From Cupriavidus consociatus (GTDB taxonomy: Bacteria; Pseudomonadota; Gammaproteobacteria; Burkholderiales; Burkholderiaceae), in the NCBI RefSeq assembly GCF_017814975.1, contig NZ_JAGIQA010000008.1:62001-126000 (forward strand): DNA of 64,000 bases, read 5' to 3'. The position numbers and the translations under genes are program-made. The notes beneath the pieces were generated by a model. It made no database searches. It was not told where the DNA came from and was given only the letters and a program-made list of their open reading frames with translations. Positions within the stretch are counted from its first letter, which is position 1. The number at the start of each line of letters is the position of its first letter. Below, in pieces: positions 11,313 to 20,108 of this stretch.

Positions 11313-11339
11313 AAATTAGAACCACTTTGGTCCTCATTT
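11313..11339. promoter_or_regulatory. Operator-like palindrome upstream of the SUF operon
   Basis: The arms AAATTAGAACCA and TGGTCCTCATTT, separated by CTT, are inverted repeats matching at 10 of 12 positions. The element ends 20 bases before the regulator start codon, in the region expected for the promoter. Size and symmetry suit a dimeric Rrf2 regulator, and autoregulation is typical of SUF-linked IscR relatives. The assignment is inference. Confidence 0.6.
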
Positions 11340-11584
11340 GTTCCGGCATCCCTGTTTCGCGTCAGGCGAGGATAGGGAGGAACCCCCTATCACCAGGCCG
11401 CCGTCGGAGGTGTATAGATGAGTAGCTGCACCTTGAGGGACATGCGAACGCCGAGACTCTTCAGAGGACCCTGGGCCGCGTTCATCGCGTCCCGCTAACA
11501 ACGTGCGCGGGCGTGCGATGTGGGCAATGTCTCTACGCCGCAAGTGCAGGCCCACCTCACTCCAAGCGGAGAGGAGACGCAGGC

Positions 11585-12295
11585 ATGGTCAACCAACCTA
11601 TTACCGTCATCACTGGCGCGAGCCGCGGCTTGGGCCGCGCAGCCGTGCGCCGGCTGGCCACCGTGGAAGGCCATCTGGTCGTCGCCACGGCGCGCAAGCC
11701 GACGGACCTCGGGGTGCTTGAGACAGAGCTCCGGCTTGCGGGTCATCCGATCGCTTGCCACCCCCTTGACGTCACGGAGGACAGCTCGGCAGCTGCGCTG
11801 GCCAGCTGGCTGACCGAACGCTTCGGCCGCGTGGACGTGCTGATCAACAACGCTGGTGTTTCGCTCGACCACTACGACACCAGCCTGCTAGAGCTGCCGC
11901 TCGAGACCCTGCGCCGCACCCTGGAAACCAATCTTTTCGGCGTGCTGCGGACCACCCAGGCGTTGGCGCCGCTGCTGCGCGCCAACCGTGCCGGCCGGGT
12001 GGTCAACCTGGCGTCGGGCATGGGACAGCTGGCGGAGATGAGCAGCGGCGTGCCAGCCTACCGAATCTCGAAAACGGCGCTAAATGCCGTCACGCGCATC
12101 CTGGCCGCCGAGATGGCCGACAGCGGCGTCAAGGTGAACTCGGTGTGTCCCGGCTGGTGTCGCACCGACCTGGGCGGCCTGGATGCGCCACGATCGCCCG
12201 AAGAGGGCATCGACACCGTGATCTGGCTGGCAACGCTGCCCGACGATGGCCCCACCGGTGGCTTCTTCCGCGATCGCCAGCCGATTCTATGGTAG
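11585..12295 (+). CDS. Short-chain dehydrogenase/reductase
   Basis: A 236-residue classical SDR. It shows TGASRGLG at residues 9-16 for the cofactor, NNAG, the catalytic serine region NLASGMG and YRISK with the catalytic Tyr and Lys. The C-terminal part (VKVNSVCPGWCRTDLGG, then PTGGFFRDRQPI) resembles carbonyl-reductase-like SDRs that lack the usual C-terminal extension. GGAG/AGGAGA lies before the ATG at 11585; an upstream in-frame ATG lacks this. It is divergent from the SUF operon and convergent with the next gene. The substrate is unknown. Confidence 0.88.
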   Translation: MVNQPITVITGASRGLGRAAVRRLATVEGHLVVATARKPTDLGVLETELRLAGHPIACHPLDVTEDSSAAALASWLTERFGRVDVLINNAGVSLDHYDTSLLELPLETLRRTLETNLFGVLRTTQALAPLLRANRAGRVVNLASGMGQLAEMSSGVPAYRISKTALNAVTRILAAEMADSGVKVNSVCPGWCRTDLGGLDAPRSPEEGIDTVIWLATLPDDGPTGGFFRDRQPILW

Positions 12296-12324
12296 CCAGG
12301 CCAGAATATCGGCGCTGGCCCGGT

Positions 12325-12756
12325 TCAGCGGCTGGCCAGGCGGTTCTGCACTTCGCGTGCGCCCAGCCTGGACATATCCTCGTCGATCTCCTCGAAGACC
12401 ACCTTCTGCACTTCTTTACCCAGGTGCTCGCGCAGCATGCCCAGGAACTTCGGCGAGGCGGCAAGCCGCAGCTTGTCATAGCGCTGTTCGGTGCGCGCCT
12501 GCTCGAGATACCGTGTCAGCATGCGGGCGAACTCGTCACGCTCCTTATCGGCCTGATCGACCCGCGCCGCCATCGAATGCATGGGCTCGCCCTTGCCGGC
12601 AAAGCGCCCTTGCGCATCGTCGCGCAGCTCGCCGTCCTTTGCCCGCCCAAGCGGATTGACAAAGTCCTGAATTTCTTCCATGTCCCTTTCCATTCCATGC
12701 GCCTGGAAGATCCGTGCATGGGTGCTATCTGCGGCTAGCGTCCAGATTGTCGTCAT
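12325..12756 (-). CDS. Host-attachment family protein (PF10116-like)
   Basis: A 143-residue protein. The start MTTIWTLAADSTHARIFQ, the middle segment EFARMLTRYLEQARTEQRYDKLRLAASPKFLGMLREHL and the end EVQKVVFEEIDEDMSRL match the host attachment protein family, named for plant-associated bacteria. The fold resembles an eRF1-like or peptidyl-hydrolase-like domain without a proven activity. An AGGAG lies before the ATG at 12756. It stands alone and converges on the SDR gene, with a 29-base gap. Confidence 0.85.
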   Translation of the reverse strand: MTTIWTLAADSTHARIFQAHGMERDMEEIQDFVNPLGRAKDGELRDDAQGRFAGKGEPMHSMAARVDQADKERDEFARMLTRYLEQARTEQRYDKLRLAASPKFLGMLREHLGKEVQKVVFEEIDEDMSRLGAREVQNRLASR

Positions 12757-12995
12757 CGCTCGCTCCTTTCGTGGTGGCAGTAGCGATGTAACAAGGATAG
12801 GCCCGGGCCGTGCGATCGTCCCGGCAGCTTTGTAACGCCGCGTCGGGGCGAGCGGCGTCCTGGCCCCTTGCGCCTGCCGTGGCGCAGGTGATGTGTCGGA
12901 GAAAGGGATCGAAACGATTGCGAGCTGGCTGGCGGCTTTCGGCATTGGAGTCGGCCGGGGCCTTGCGCGGACCGCGCCGAGGCTGCAAGCCCAAT

Positions 12996-13169
12996 ACCGG
13001 GAAGCCCTACCTCTGGCGGGCAAGGCCGCCAATCCGCCACGCACCGTGGCAGCAGGCCAGGATGTTGCCGCAACATACGCCGCTCCACCCTTATCTCGTG
13101 GCGCCACCACGCATTGAAGTCATACAAATAGGCGAAGCCTTCGTGTTCGCGGAGATGAAACGCGATCAT
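12996..13169 (-). pseudogene. Fragment of a plasmid pRiA4b ORF-3-like protein
   Basis: The segments GFAYLYDFNAWWRHEIRVE and LPRCVADWRPCPPE match the core of the pRiA4b ORF-3 / IS1096 passenger (TnpR-like) family: the YDFGDxWxHxI motif, then a cysteine-rich CPPE stretch. Here the glycine-aspartate of YDFGD is replaced by NA. The usual proteins are about 180 residues, and neither end of the family can be followed here. It is a relic; the family often travels with mobile elements. Confidence 0.5.
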
Positions 13170-13470
13170 CGGCAGTTCGCAATTCGAAGTTGAAGGACGG
13201 AGGTCGCCGGCCCGGGATCGGAAGCCATGCGCGAATTGTAGGTGCGTAATGGGGCTCTCAGCAGCAGTCCGGTCGTCTGCCCTGCTTTGGCGCGGTCTCC
13301 CTTCAAGTAACTTCGCAGAAGGCCTCCTGCTCGCCAAGGCGAATGCGGCGAGGAGAAAGGGGGGCGGCGCCGGTAATCAGCAAGCTCCTTCTATGAGCCA
13401 CGCACGACACGCTGATTTTAAGCATCGGCGCTTGTCGACGGTCCCCTGTCTCATAGGATCTCTAGTGAGC
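13170..13470. other. No supported gene
   Basis: About 300 bases between the relic and the end of the carbohydrate transporter operon. No coding sequence is convincing. A perfect 12-bp palindrome AGTGAGCTCACT overlaps the end of the last permease gene, but it has no T-run and is not a clear terminator. Confidence 0.4.
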
Positions 13471-14325
13471 TCACTTGATCGCGCCAACGGTAAACCCGGC
13501 CACGAAGCGGTCAAGGAAGCTGTTGTAGAGAGCCGCCACCGGCACGCTGACGATCAGGCACGCGCCCATCAGCGAGCCCCAGAAATAGACATCACCCCGC
13601 ACCAGAAAGGTCGGCACGCCCACGCTCACTGTGTACTGCGACGAACTTGTGATAAAGGTCAACGCATAGACGAACTCCTGCATTGCCAATGTGGCGCTGA
13701 AGATGACCACAGTCAGGATCCCGCTCGACGACAACGGCACCACCACTTTCAGGAAGGCGCCGAAGCGGCTTAGTCCGTCCATCATCGCAGCTTCTTCGAT
13801 GTCGCGCGGCACCGCCTTGAAGAACCCCATCATCAGCCAACTGCAGAACGGCACCGTAAAGCTGGGGTACACCAGCACCAGGGACCACAGCGAATCCTGC
13901 AGGCCAAGCGCGCCGATGATGCGCGAGAACGGGATGAACAGGATGGTGGGCGGGATCAGGTAGGTCAGGAATATGCCGATGGCCCACTGCCGGCCCCAGC
14001 GCCCTGACAGGCGCGCCAGGCTGTAGCCCGCGGGTACGGCCAGCAGCAGTGTGATCAGCACCACGCCGACCGCCACCACCAGCGTATTGAGCATCCAGCG
14101 CATATAGCGGGTCTCGCCGAACAGCACCTGCAGGTTCTCCAGCGTGGGTGGCAGATTAAACAGGAACGGGTTGTTGGCGGTGTTGATCAGGTCGTGCACA
14201 TCCTTGAAGGTGGTGATCAGCATCCAGTAGAACGGGAACGCGCAGAACGCCACGAATGCGGCGATGATGCCGAAATGGGCGGTGCGCGCGGCCCAGCGCC
14301 GGAAAGTGATGGCAGCGGGACGCAT
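13471..14325 (-). CDS. Carbohydrate ABC transporter permease (MalG/UgpE type)
   Basis: A 284-residue inner-membrane permease of the CUT1 family with six predicted helices. The cytoplasmic EAA loop reads IEEAAMMDGLSRFGAFLKVVVP, the ATPase-docking site. It pairs with the next permease, whose stop lies one base before this ATG. It is the last gene of the operon SBP, ATPase, permease, permease. The substrate cannot be read from sequence; the family takes up sugars, polyols or glycerol phosphates. Confidence 0.9.
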   Translation of the reverse strand: MRPAAITFRRWAARTAHFGIIAAFVAFCAFPFYWMLITTFKDVHDLINTANNPFLFNLPPTLENLQVLFGETRYMRWMLNTLVVAVGVVLITLLLAVPAGYSLARLSGRWGRQWAIGIFLTYLIPPTILFIPFSRIIGALGLQDSLWSLVLVYPSFTVPFCSWLMMGFFKAVPRDIEEAAMMDGLSRFGAFLKVVVPLSSSGILTVVIFSATLAMQEFVYALTFITSSSQYTVSVGVPTFLVRGDVYFWGSLMGACLIVSVPVAALYNSFLDRFVAGFTVGAIK

Positions 14326-14326
14326 G

Positions 14327-15274
14327 TTAGGTCACCTCCGTGCGGCGCGCTATGGTAAGCAGCACGATCACGACCGCCACCAGCACCGGGAACAGGAACA
14401 GGGAGATCGCCGCGCCTTCCGCCAGGTCACCGCCCTGTATGCCGGTGAAGAAGGCCAGGCTGGCCAGCACCTGCGTGGTGTCGTATGGCCCGCCGCGGGT
14501 CAGCACGTAGATGATGATCATGTCGGTAAAGGTGAACACGATGCCGAAAAGCAGCGCCACCAGCATGATGGGCATCACCAGCGGAATATTGATGAGGATC
14601 AGGTGGCGCCAGAAGCCGGCCCCGTCCATCTCGGCGGCGTCGTGAATGTCCTGCGGGATGCCGCTCAGGCCGGCGAGGATGATCACCGTGGCCAGCGGCA
14701 GCAGCCGCCAAACGTCCACCACGATGACCGATGCCATCGCCAGATCCGGCTGGCCGAGCCACACCGGACCGCCATGCGGCCCCAGCACCCCGACTGCGCG
14801 CAGGATCCAGTTGATGATGCTGTAGACCGGATCGAAGATCCACAGCCAGCCGATGGTGCCGAGCGAGATCGGCGCCACCCACGGCAGCAAGATCAGCAGG
14901 CGCACCAGCCATTTGCCGCGGAAGTCACTGTACAGGGCCATGGCGAGCATCTTGCCCAGCACCACCACCAGCACCTGCGACACCAGTGTGAATACCATCG
15001 CGTTGCCCAGCGAGCGCCAGAACGTATTGCTCTCCAGCACGCGCCTGAAGTTTCGCAGCCCGACGAAGTTCAGCGCGTGGCTGCCCACCGTGACATCCGT
15101 CAGGCTATAGTAGAACGACAGTAGGAACGGAAACCCGACCAGCAGCGCGATGTAGATTACCGCTGGCGCGAGCATGACGCGGCCGAGCCAGCGGTCGTCG
15201 TCGGCTAGGCGTGGCACGGGCTGCCGCGCCCCTTCCTGCGCAGGGTGTCCGGTGGCAATGTGCAACAGCTTCAC
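14327..15274 (-). CDS. Carbohydrate ABC transporter permease (MalF/UgpA type)
   Basis: A 315-residue permease with six membrane segments, the first at about residues 34-55. The EAA loop reads IHDAAEMDGAGFWRHLILINIP. The start is GTG, overlapping the ATPase stop as GTGA, so translation is coupled. It is the heterodimer partner of the following permease. Confidence 0.9.
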   Translation of the reverse strand: MKLLHIATGHPAQEGARQPVPRLADDDRWLGRVMLAPAVIYIALLVGFPFLLSFYYSLTDVTVGSHALNFVGLRNFRRVLESNTFWRSLGNAMVFTLVSQVLVVVLGKMLAMALYSDFRGKWLVRLLILLPWVAPISLGTIGWLWIFDPVYSIINWILRAVGVLGPHGGPVWLGQPDLAMASVIVVDVWRLLPLATVIILAGLSGIPQDIHDAAEMDGAGFWRHLILINIPLVMPIMLVALLFGIVFTFTDMIIIYVLTRGGPYDTTQVLASLAFFTGIQGGDLAEGAAISLFLFPVLVAVVIVLLTIARRTEVT

Positions 15275-16299
15275 GGTGGCTCTCCCAGGCTGGCGCCGGA
15301 TCTGGCATCGAAGCGGCGCAGCTTGCGCTCGGGCACCACGAAGCGGTGTCCGCCGCCGGGCGCGATCGGAACGGTCACCGTGCAGGGAATGCGCGACACC
15401 ACGCTGGCCTGCGGCAGTGGCGGCTCCAGCCTGCCATAGACGAGACGGTCCGAGCCAAGGTTCTCGATACGCGTCACGTCCACCGCGAAGGATCGCAGCG
15501 CTGCCTCCCCGGGATACGCTTCGTGCGGCAGGAAATGCTCGGGCCGGAAGCCGGTCACGACACCGTCGGCTTCAATCAAATTCATCGGCGGCGAGCCGAT
15601 GAAGGTGGCGACGAAGAGATCGGCGGGATGCTCGTAGACCTGCTGCGGCGTACCGATCTGATGGACCTTGCCGTGATCGAGAATGGCGATGCGGTCGCCT
15701 AGGCCCAGCGCCTCGATCTGGTCGTGCGTGACATAGATAGTGGTGATGGCCAGCCGGCGCTGGAAGCGCTGCAGTTCGTCGCGCGCCGAAGTGCGCAGCT
15801 TGGCGTCGAGATTGGACAAGGGCTCGTCAAGCAGGAACGCCACTGGCTCGCGCACCACCGCGCGCGCCAGCGCCACCCGCTGGCGTTCCCCGCCGGAGAG
15901 CTGGCGCGGCTTGCGCTGCAGCAGATGGTCGATGCCGAACAGCTGCGCTGCCCAATCCACCTTGCGCTCGGTCTCCTCGCGCGACATATGCCGGGCCCGT
16001 AGCGGAAACGCGATGTTGTCGAACACGTTGAGGTGCGGGTACAAGGCATAGCTCTGGAACACCATGGCCATATTGCGCAGCCGTGGCGGCAGCGATGTGA
16101 CGACACACCCGTCTACCAGGATGTCGCCGCGGCTCGGCGCCTCGAGCCCCGCAATCAGGCGCAGGAGCGTGGTCTTGCCGGAACCGGAAGGCCCCAGCAG
16201 GACCAGGAACTCGGCATCTCGGGCGCCAAGATCGACGTTGTCGACCGCATTGGCGCCATCGAAATGCTTGGTGAGCGAGCGAACTTCCACCGAAGCCAT
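15271..16299 (-). CDS. ABC transporter ATPase (MalK/UgpC type)
   Basis: A 342-residue ATPase. Walker A is GPSGSGKTT, the signature is LSGGERQRVALARA and Walker B is AFLLDEPLSNLD, followed by the switch histidine in VTHDQIEA. The C-terminal third is the regulatory TOBE/OB region typical of MalK-type proteins, with FIGSPPMNLIEADG and GFRPEHF. It energises the two permeases downstream and lies 17 bases after the binding-protein gene. Confidence 0.93.
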   Translation of the reverse strand: MASVEVRSLTKHFDGANAVDNVDLGARDAEFLVLLGPSGSGKTTLLRLIAGLEAPSRGDILVDGCVVTSLPPRLRNMAMVFQSYALYPHLNVFDNIAFPLRARHMSREETERKVDWAAQLFGIDHLLQRKPRQLSGGERQRVALARAVVREPVAFLLDEPLSNLDAKLRTSARDELQRFQRRLAITTIYVTHDQIEALGLGDRIAILDHGKVHQIGTPQQVYEHPADLFVATFIGSPPMNLIEADGVVTGFRPEHFLPHEAYPGEAALRSFAVDVTRIENLGSDRLVYGRLEPPLPQASVVSRIPCTVTVPIAPGGGHRFVVPERKLRRFDARSGASLGEPP

Positions 16300-16316
16300 A
16301 GACAGTCACGATAGCG

Positions 16317-17708
16317 CTACACCATGCCCTTGTCGCGCCACTTGGCAAAGATGCGCTTGCAGGCGGCGTCAGCAATGCGGACGGCATTCTCCGGGGTCTC
16401 GTCGCCCGTGGCTGCCTTGGCAAACATGGTGTTGAGCACCCACGTATTGAAGATCTCGTCGACGGCCGCGTTGGCGTAGCCGGGATAGCCGACATTGGTC
16501 GCTTGGTTCATCAGCGCACCGAGGACCTTGTACTTATCGCGCGGCGTGGCCTTCTGGTCGTCCGCGATCAGCTTCTGCAGATCGGGCACGGTGCTGAGGA
16601 AGCACGGGAAGTTGTAGAACTCGCTGCCCAGGAAGCCCTGCCTGAAATTGTCGATATAGTCGACCAGGAACTTCTTCGCCCCAGCGATGTTCTCGGCGAA
16701 CTTCCAGATCACGTAGCAGTCCATCACGTGCTCCAGCGCGATGCGCCGCACCGGCCCCTGCAGCGCCTGCGTCAGCCAGATGTCGCGCCCGATCGGCAGG
16801 TTCTTGTTCTCGGCCTCGCGAGTGATGGAGATGGCGTTCAGGCACAGCGAGATCTTGCCGGCCAGCATGGCGCGGTTGTTGGACGACGGGTCCCAGGCCA
16901 ACACTTCCGGGGTCATCGTCTCCTGATACAGTGCCTTGACGAACTTGACCGCTTCCAGGGTGTTCTTCGAGTTCAGCACCACGGTATGCCGGTCATCCTG
17001 GATCGAACCACCGAAAGCATACAGGATGGCGCGCATCGCCATCGCGGTGTCGAGCTCCGCCGACAGCCCAACGCCGACTGGGATGCCGCGGCTGATCTTG
17101 ATCTTGCGCCCCGCGGCCAGGACATCCAGCCAGGTGTCGGGTGGCTTCATGCCGGCCTCGTCCCACAGGTCCTTGCGGAAGTTGATCGGGTCTGGCACGA
17201 AGCTGTCGGAGAAGCCGAAGTACTTCTTCGTCTTCGGGTTATAGGTGCTCTTGATCGCTAGCTCCACCGGCTTGCCATGCTTGCGCTGGCACTCCTCGTA
17301 GATCTCGCGATGATCGATGACCTGTTCCTCGTACACCGGCGGCGGCGACAGAAACATGAAGAGGTCATGCCCCTTCTGCGCCGACACTTCCGCCGCCGCG
17401 CGCGTGGCCAGCGCGGGGATGCCGACGTGGTCGACCACCACCTCGGTATCGTTCTTCTGGCCCCACTCCTTCACATAGGTGTCGTCGAACCACTTGTCGT
17501 AGCCTGGCACGAAGTGGTTCCACTGCAGGATCTTCAGCGTGCGCTTCGCGGCGTGGGCGTGGCGCGTGATCAAGAAAGGCCCAAGGCCGGCGGCAAGCCC
17601 GACGGCGCCGGTGGCCCGGATGAAGCTGCGCCTGCCGGTGTTGGTATTCGTATGGCTGCTGGTGGCGACTGCAATGTCGGGTCCACCTGGATGCGCTGTC
17701 TTGGCCAT
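16317..17708 (-). CDS. Extracellular solute-binding protein with Tat signal (MalE-like)
   Basis: A 463-residue family 1 solute-binding protein. The N terminus carries a twin-arginine signal GRRSFIRATG, a hydrophobic stretch and a probable AHA-AKR cleavage site, so it is exported folded. The mature start ILQWNHFVPGYDKWFDD is typical of sugar-binding proteins in this group. The ATG at 17708 has AGGAGA seven bases upstream. It is the first gene of the four-gene importer operon. The ligand is unknown. Confidence 0.9.
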   Translation of the reverse strand: MAKTAHPGGPDIAVATSSHTNTNTGRRSFIRATGAVGLAAGLGPFLITRHAHAAKRTLKILQWNHFVPGYDKWFDDTYVKEWGQKNDTEVVVDHVGIPALATRAAAEVSAQKGHDLFMFLSPPPVYEEQVIDHREIYEECQRKHGKPVELAIKSTYNPKTKKYFGFSDSFVPDPINFRKDLWDEAGMKPPDTWLDVLAAGRKIKISRGIPVGVGLSAELDTAMAMRAILYAFGGSIQDDRHTVVLNSKNTLEAVKFVKALYQETMTPEVLAWDPSSNNRAMLAGKISLCLNAISITREAENKNLPIGRDIWLTQALQGPVRRIALEHVMDCYVIWKFAENIAGAKKFLVDYIDNFRQGFLGSEFYNFPCFLSTVPDLQKLIADDQKATPRDKYKVLGALMNQATNVGYPGYANAAVDEIFNTWVLNTMFAKAATGDETPENAVRIADAACKRIFAKWRDKGMV

Positions 17709-17899
17709 GGCTATCTCCTCTTGCGAGAAAGCGGTCGGCTCCCATCCCGGTCGAGCAACGATCTGTCTGATCACCTCAAGCGTAGGCCTCATTTCATGAA
17801 TAGGGAATCCCGGCACACATCATGAAGTGATGGGCCCGTGACATACGGCACTTCCCCTTTCGGAAATGGGTCCTACGTTAGAGAGAGTGAGGAGGTGAT
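17709..17899. promoter_or_regulatory. Divergent promoter region between two ABC importers
   Basis: This 191-base spacer separates divergent operons and must hold both promoters. I can see small dyads (CATCA-TGAAG-TGATG near 17820, and an imperfect dyad CCCCTTTC/GGAAATGGG near 17855), but no -35/-10 pair that I would defend. The plus-strand gene has a strong AGGAGG eight bases before its ATG. No regulator gene is adjacent. Confidence 0.4.
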
Positions 17900-19183
17900 A
17901 TGAAACACGCGTCCGAACAAAGCCCGCCAGCCGGTGCCGGGCCGGCTATCCCTTTACGCCATGCCTGCATCTGGGCCCTGGCCGGACTTGGCCTGGCGGT
18001 GACTGTCCCCGCCGCAGCCAAGGTGGAGGGCGACACCATTATCCTCGGTGCCGCGGTCTCGCTCACGGGCAAGTACTCCACCAACGGCAAAAACACCCAG
18101 GACGGCTACAACCTCGCCGTGAAGCGTGTCAATGAGATGGGCGGCGTCAAGGTCGGCGGCAAGGCCTACCAGCTGAAGGTCCTTTACTACGACGACGAAT
18201 CCACCTCGGCGCGGGGCGCGCAGTTGGCCGAGCGCCTGATCAGCCAGGACGGCGTGAAGTTCGTGCTGGGACCCTACAGCTCCGGGCTGACCAAGGCTAT
18301 CGCCCCGATCACGGAGAAGTACAAGATTCCGATGGTCGAGGGCAACGGCGCAGACCGCAACCTGTTCACGCAGGGCTACCGCTATATGTTCGCGGTGCTC
18401 AATACCTCGGATTATTACCTGCGCGCTGCCATCAACCTTGCCGCGGAGGAGGTGCAGCGCGCCGGCAAGTCACCGAAGAGCCTGAAGGTGGCCATCGCCA
18501 TCGAGAACGACAACTTCTCGCAGGACGTGCGCGACGGCGTGGCCGAAGACGCGAAACGCCTGGGCATGCAGGTGGTGATCGACGAGAAGCTGCCGCCAGA
18601 ACTGAACGACATGTCGGTCACGCTGGCCAAGGTAAAGGCGCTCAAGCCGGACATCCTGGTGGTGTCAGGCCATGAAAAGGGCGCGACGCTGGCGGTGCGG
18701 CAGGTATCTGAAATGCGCCTCGACGTGCCGATGCTGGCGCTGACCCACTGCGATTCCGCGCAGATCATCGAGAAGTTCGGCAAGGGCGCAGAGTTCGTGG
18801 TGTGCGGCTCGCAATGGGACCGCACGCTGAGCTACAAGGACCGCTGGTTCGGCACCGCCGACCAGTACGCGCAGCGCTTCGAAAAGGAGTACCGCTACGA
18901 GGCGCCTTACCAGGCGGCCGAGTCTAGCGCCGCGGTGCTGGCCTTCGCCGACGCCTTCGAGCGTGCCGGCTCGTTCGATACGGAAAAGGTCCGCGAGGCG
19001 CTGGCCAGGACCGACCTGATGACGTTCTACGGCCCGCTCAAGTTTGACCAGAGCGGCAAGAACATCGCCAAGTCGATGGTGTTGTACCAGGTACAGGACG
19101 GCCAGTTCAAGGTGGTCGCGCCGGGCAAGTGGGCTTCGTCGAAGGTCATCTATCCGGCACCGTCCTGGGCCAAGCGCAAGTAG
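17900..19183 (+). CDS. Branched-chain-type ABC transporter substrate-binding protein (LivK-like)
   Basis: A 427-residue periplasmic binding protein with an N-terminal export signal (hydrophobic ALAGLGLAVTVPAAA). The mature part starts IILGAAVSLTGKYSTNGKNTQDGYNLAVKRVNE, typical of the LivK/AmiC class, and VLGPYSSGLTKAIAPITEKYKIPMVEG lines the binding cleft. Members bind branched-chain amino acids, amides, urea or aromatic acids, so the ligand is not assigned. First gene of a LivKHMGF operon with a usp gene 41 bases after its last member. Confidence 0.9.
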   Translation: MKHASEQSPPAGAGPAIPLRHACIWALAGLGLAVTVPAAAKVEGDTIILGAAVSLTGKYSTNGKNTQDGYNLAVKRVNEMGGVKVGGKAYQLKVLYYDDESTSARGAQLAERLISQDGVKFVLGPYSSGLTKAIAPITEKYKIPMVEGNGADRNLFTQGYRYMFAVLNTSDYYLRAAINLAAEEVQRAGKSPKSLKVAIAIENDNFSQDVRDGVAEDAKRLGMQVVIDEKLPPELNDMSVTLAKVKALKPDILVVSGHEKGATLAVRQVSEMRLDVPMLALTHCDSAQIIEKFGKGAEFVVCGSQWDRTLSYKDRWFGTADQYAQRFEKEYRYEAPYQAAESSAAVLAFADAFERAGSFDTEKVREALARTDLMTFYGPLKFDQSGKNIAKSMVLYQVQDGQFKVVAPGKWASSKVIYPAPSWAKRK

Positions 19184-19211
19184 GGAGCCGCTGCATCGCG
19201 GCCCGACGCCG

Positions 19212-20108
19212 ATGACAGACCTGACGGTGCTGCTACAGAGTCCCGAGCTGAACGCGCAGCTCGTGGTGGATGGCCTGCTGGCCGGCGCGATCTTCGCGCT
19301 GGCCGCCTATGGCATGGCGCTGGTCTGGGGCGTGATGAATCTGATCAACGTGGCGCAGGGCGAGCTGGTGATGCTGGGCGGCTACATGGTGATCTGGCTC
19401 GTCGGGCGGGGCATGCCCGCGCCGCTGGCGGTACCGCTTGCCGCGGCGTTGATGTATGCAGTGGGTTGGGGACTCTACCGCATCGTCATCTTCCGGCTGG
19501 TCGAGCGCGATCTCTTTGTCTCGGTGCTGGCCACCTTCGGCCTGAGCATCGTGCTGCAGCAGCTTGCCAACCTTGTCTTCGGCGCGGACGTGCGCACGCT
19601 CGATGCGGGCTTCGGCAGCCTGTTCCTGCCCGGCGGACTGGTGGTACCGAAGGTCAAGCTGGCTGCGTTTGCCGCGGCACTCGCGCTGGGCGCCGCGCTG
19701 ATGCTGTTCCTGCGACATTCCCGACGGGGCCAGGCAATCCGCGCCACCGCGCAGAACGCCCGCGCCGCCCGCGTGCTGGGTGTGGACACGGATCGCGTGT
19801 ATGCCACGACCTTCGCCTTGAATGCGGCCATCTGCGGTGCGGCCGGCGGACTGGTGGCGATGACCTGGATCATCCATCCGTACCTGGGCCTGCCCTATAC
19901 CGTGCGCGCCTTCATGATCGTGGTGGTTGCCGGCCTGGGCAGCATGCTGCCAGTCCTTGGTGCCGCTGGCGGGCTTGGCATCGCCGAGAACTACGCCGGG
20001 TTCCTGCTGGGCGCCGAATACCAGACCGCCTTCCTTTATGCCCTGTTGGTCGCAATCCTGGTCAGCCGCAACCTGATGCAGCGCCGCCATCGAGGCTACC
20101 TGCGATGA
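19212..20108 (+). CDS. Branched-chain-type ABC permease (LivH-like)
   Basis: A 298-residue multi-helix permease of the LivH family: LVVDGLLAGAIFALAAYGMALVWGVMNLINVAQGE at the start, and RATAQNARAARVLGVDTDRVYATTFALNAA as the conserved coupling loop. The chosen ATG at 19212 lies 28 bases after the binding-protein stop; the longer open frame runs inside that gene. Its stop overlaps the next start as ATGA. Confidence 0.92.
   Translation: MTDLTVLLQSPELNAQLVVDGLLAGAIFALAAYGMALVWGVMNLINVAQGELVMLGGYMVIWLVGRGMPAPLAVPLAAALMYAVGWGLYRIVIFRLVERDLFVSVLATFGLSIVLQQLANLVFGADVRTLDAGFGSLFLPGGLVVPKVKLAAFAAALALGAALMLFLRHSRRGQAIRATAQNARAARVLGVDTDRVYATTFALNAAICGAAGGLVAMTWIIHPYLGLPYTVRAFMIVVVAGLGSMLPVLGAAGGLGIAENYAGFLLGAEYQTAFLYALLVAILVSRNLMQRRHRGYLR

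Noticed and set aside
13463..13474. Palindrome AGTGAGCTCACT at the end of the permease gene
   Set aside because: Overlaps coding sequence and has no T-run; too short to call a terminator or operator.
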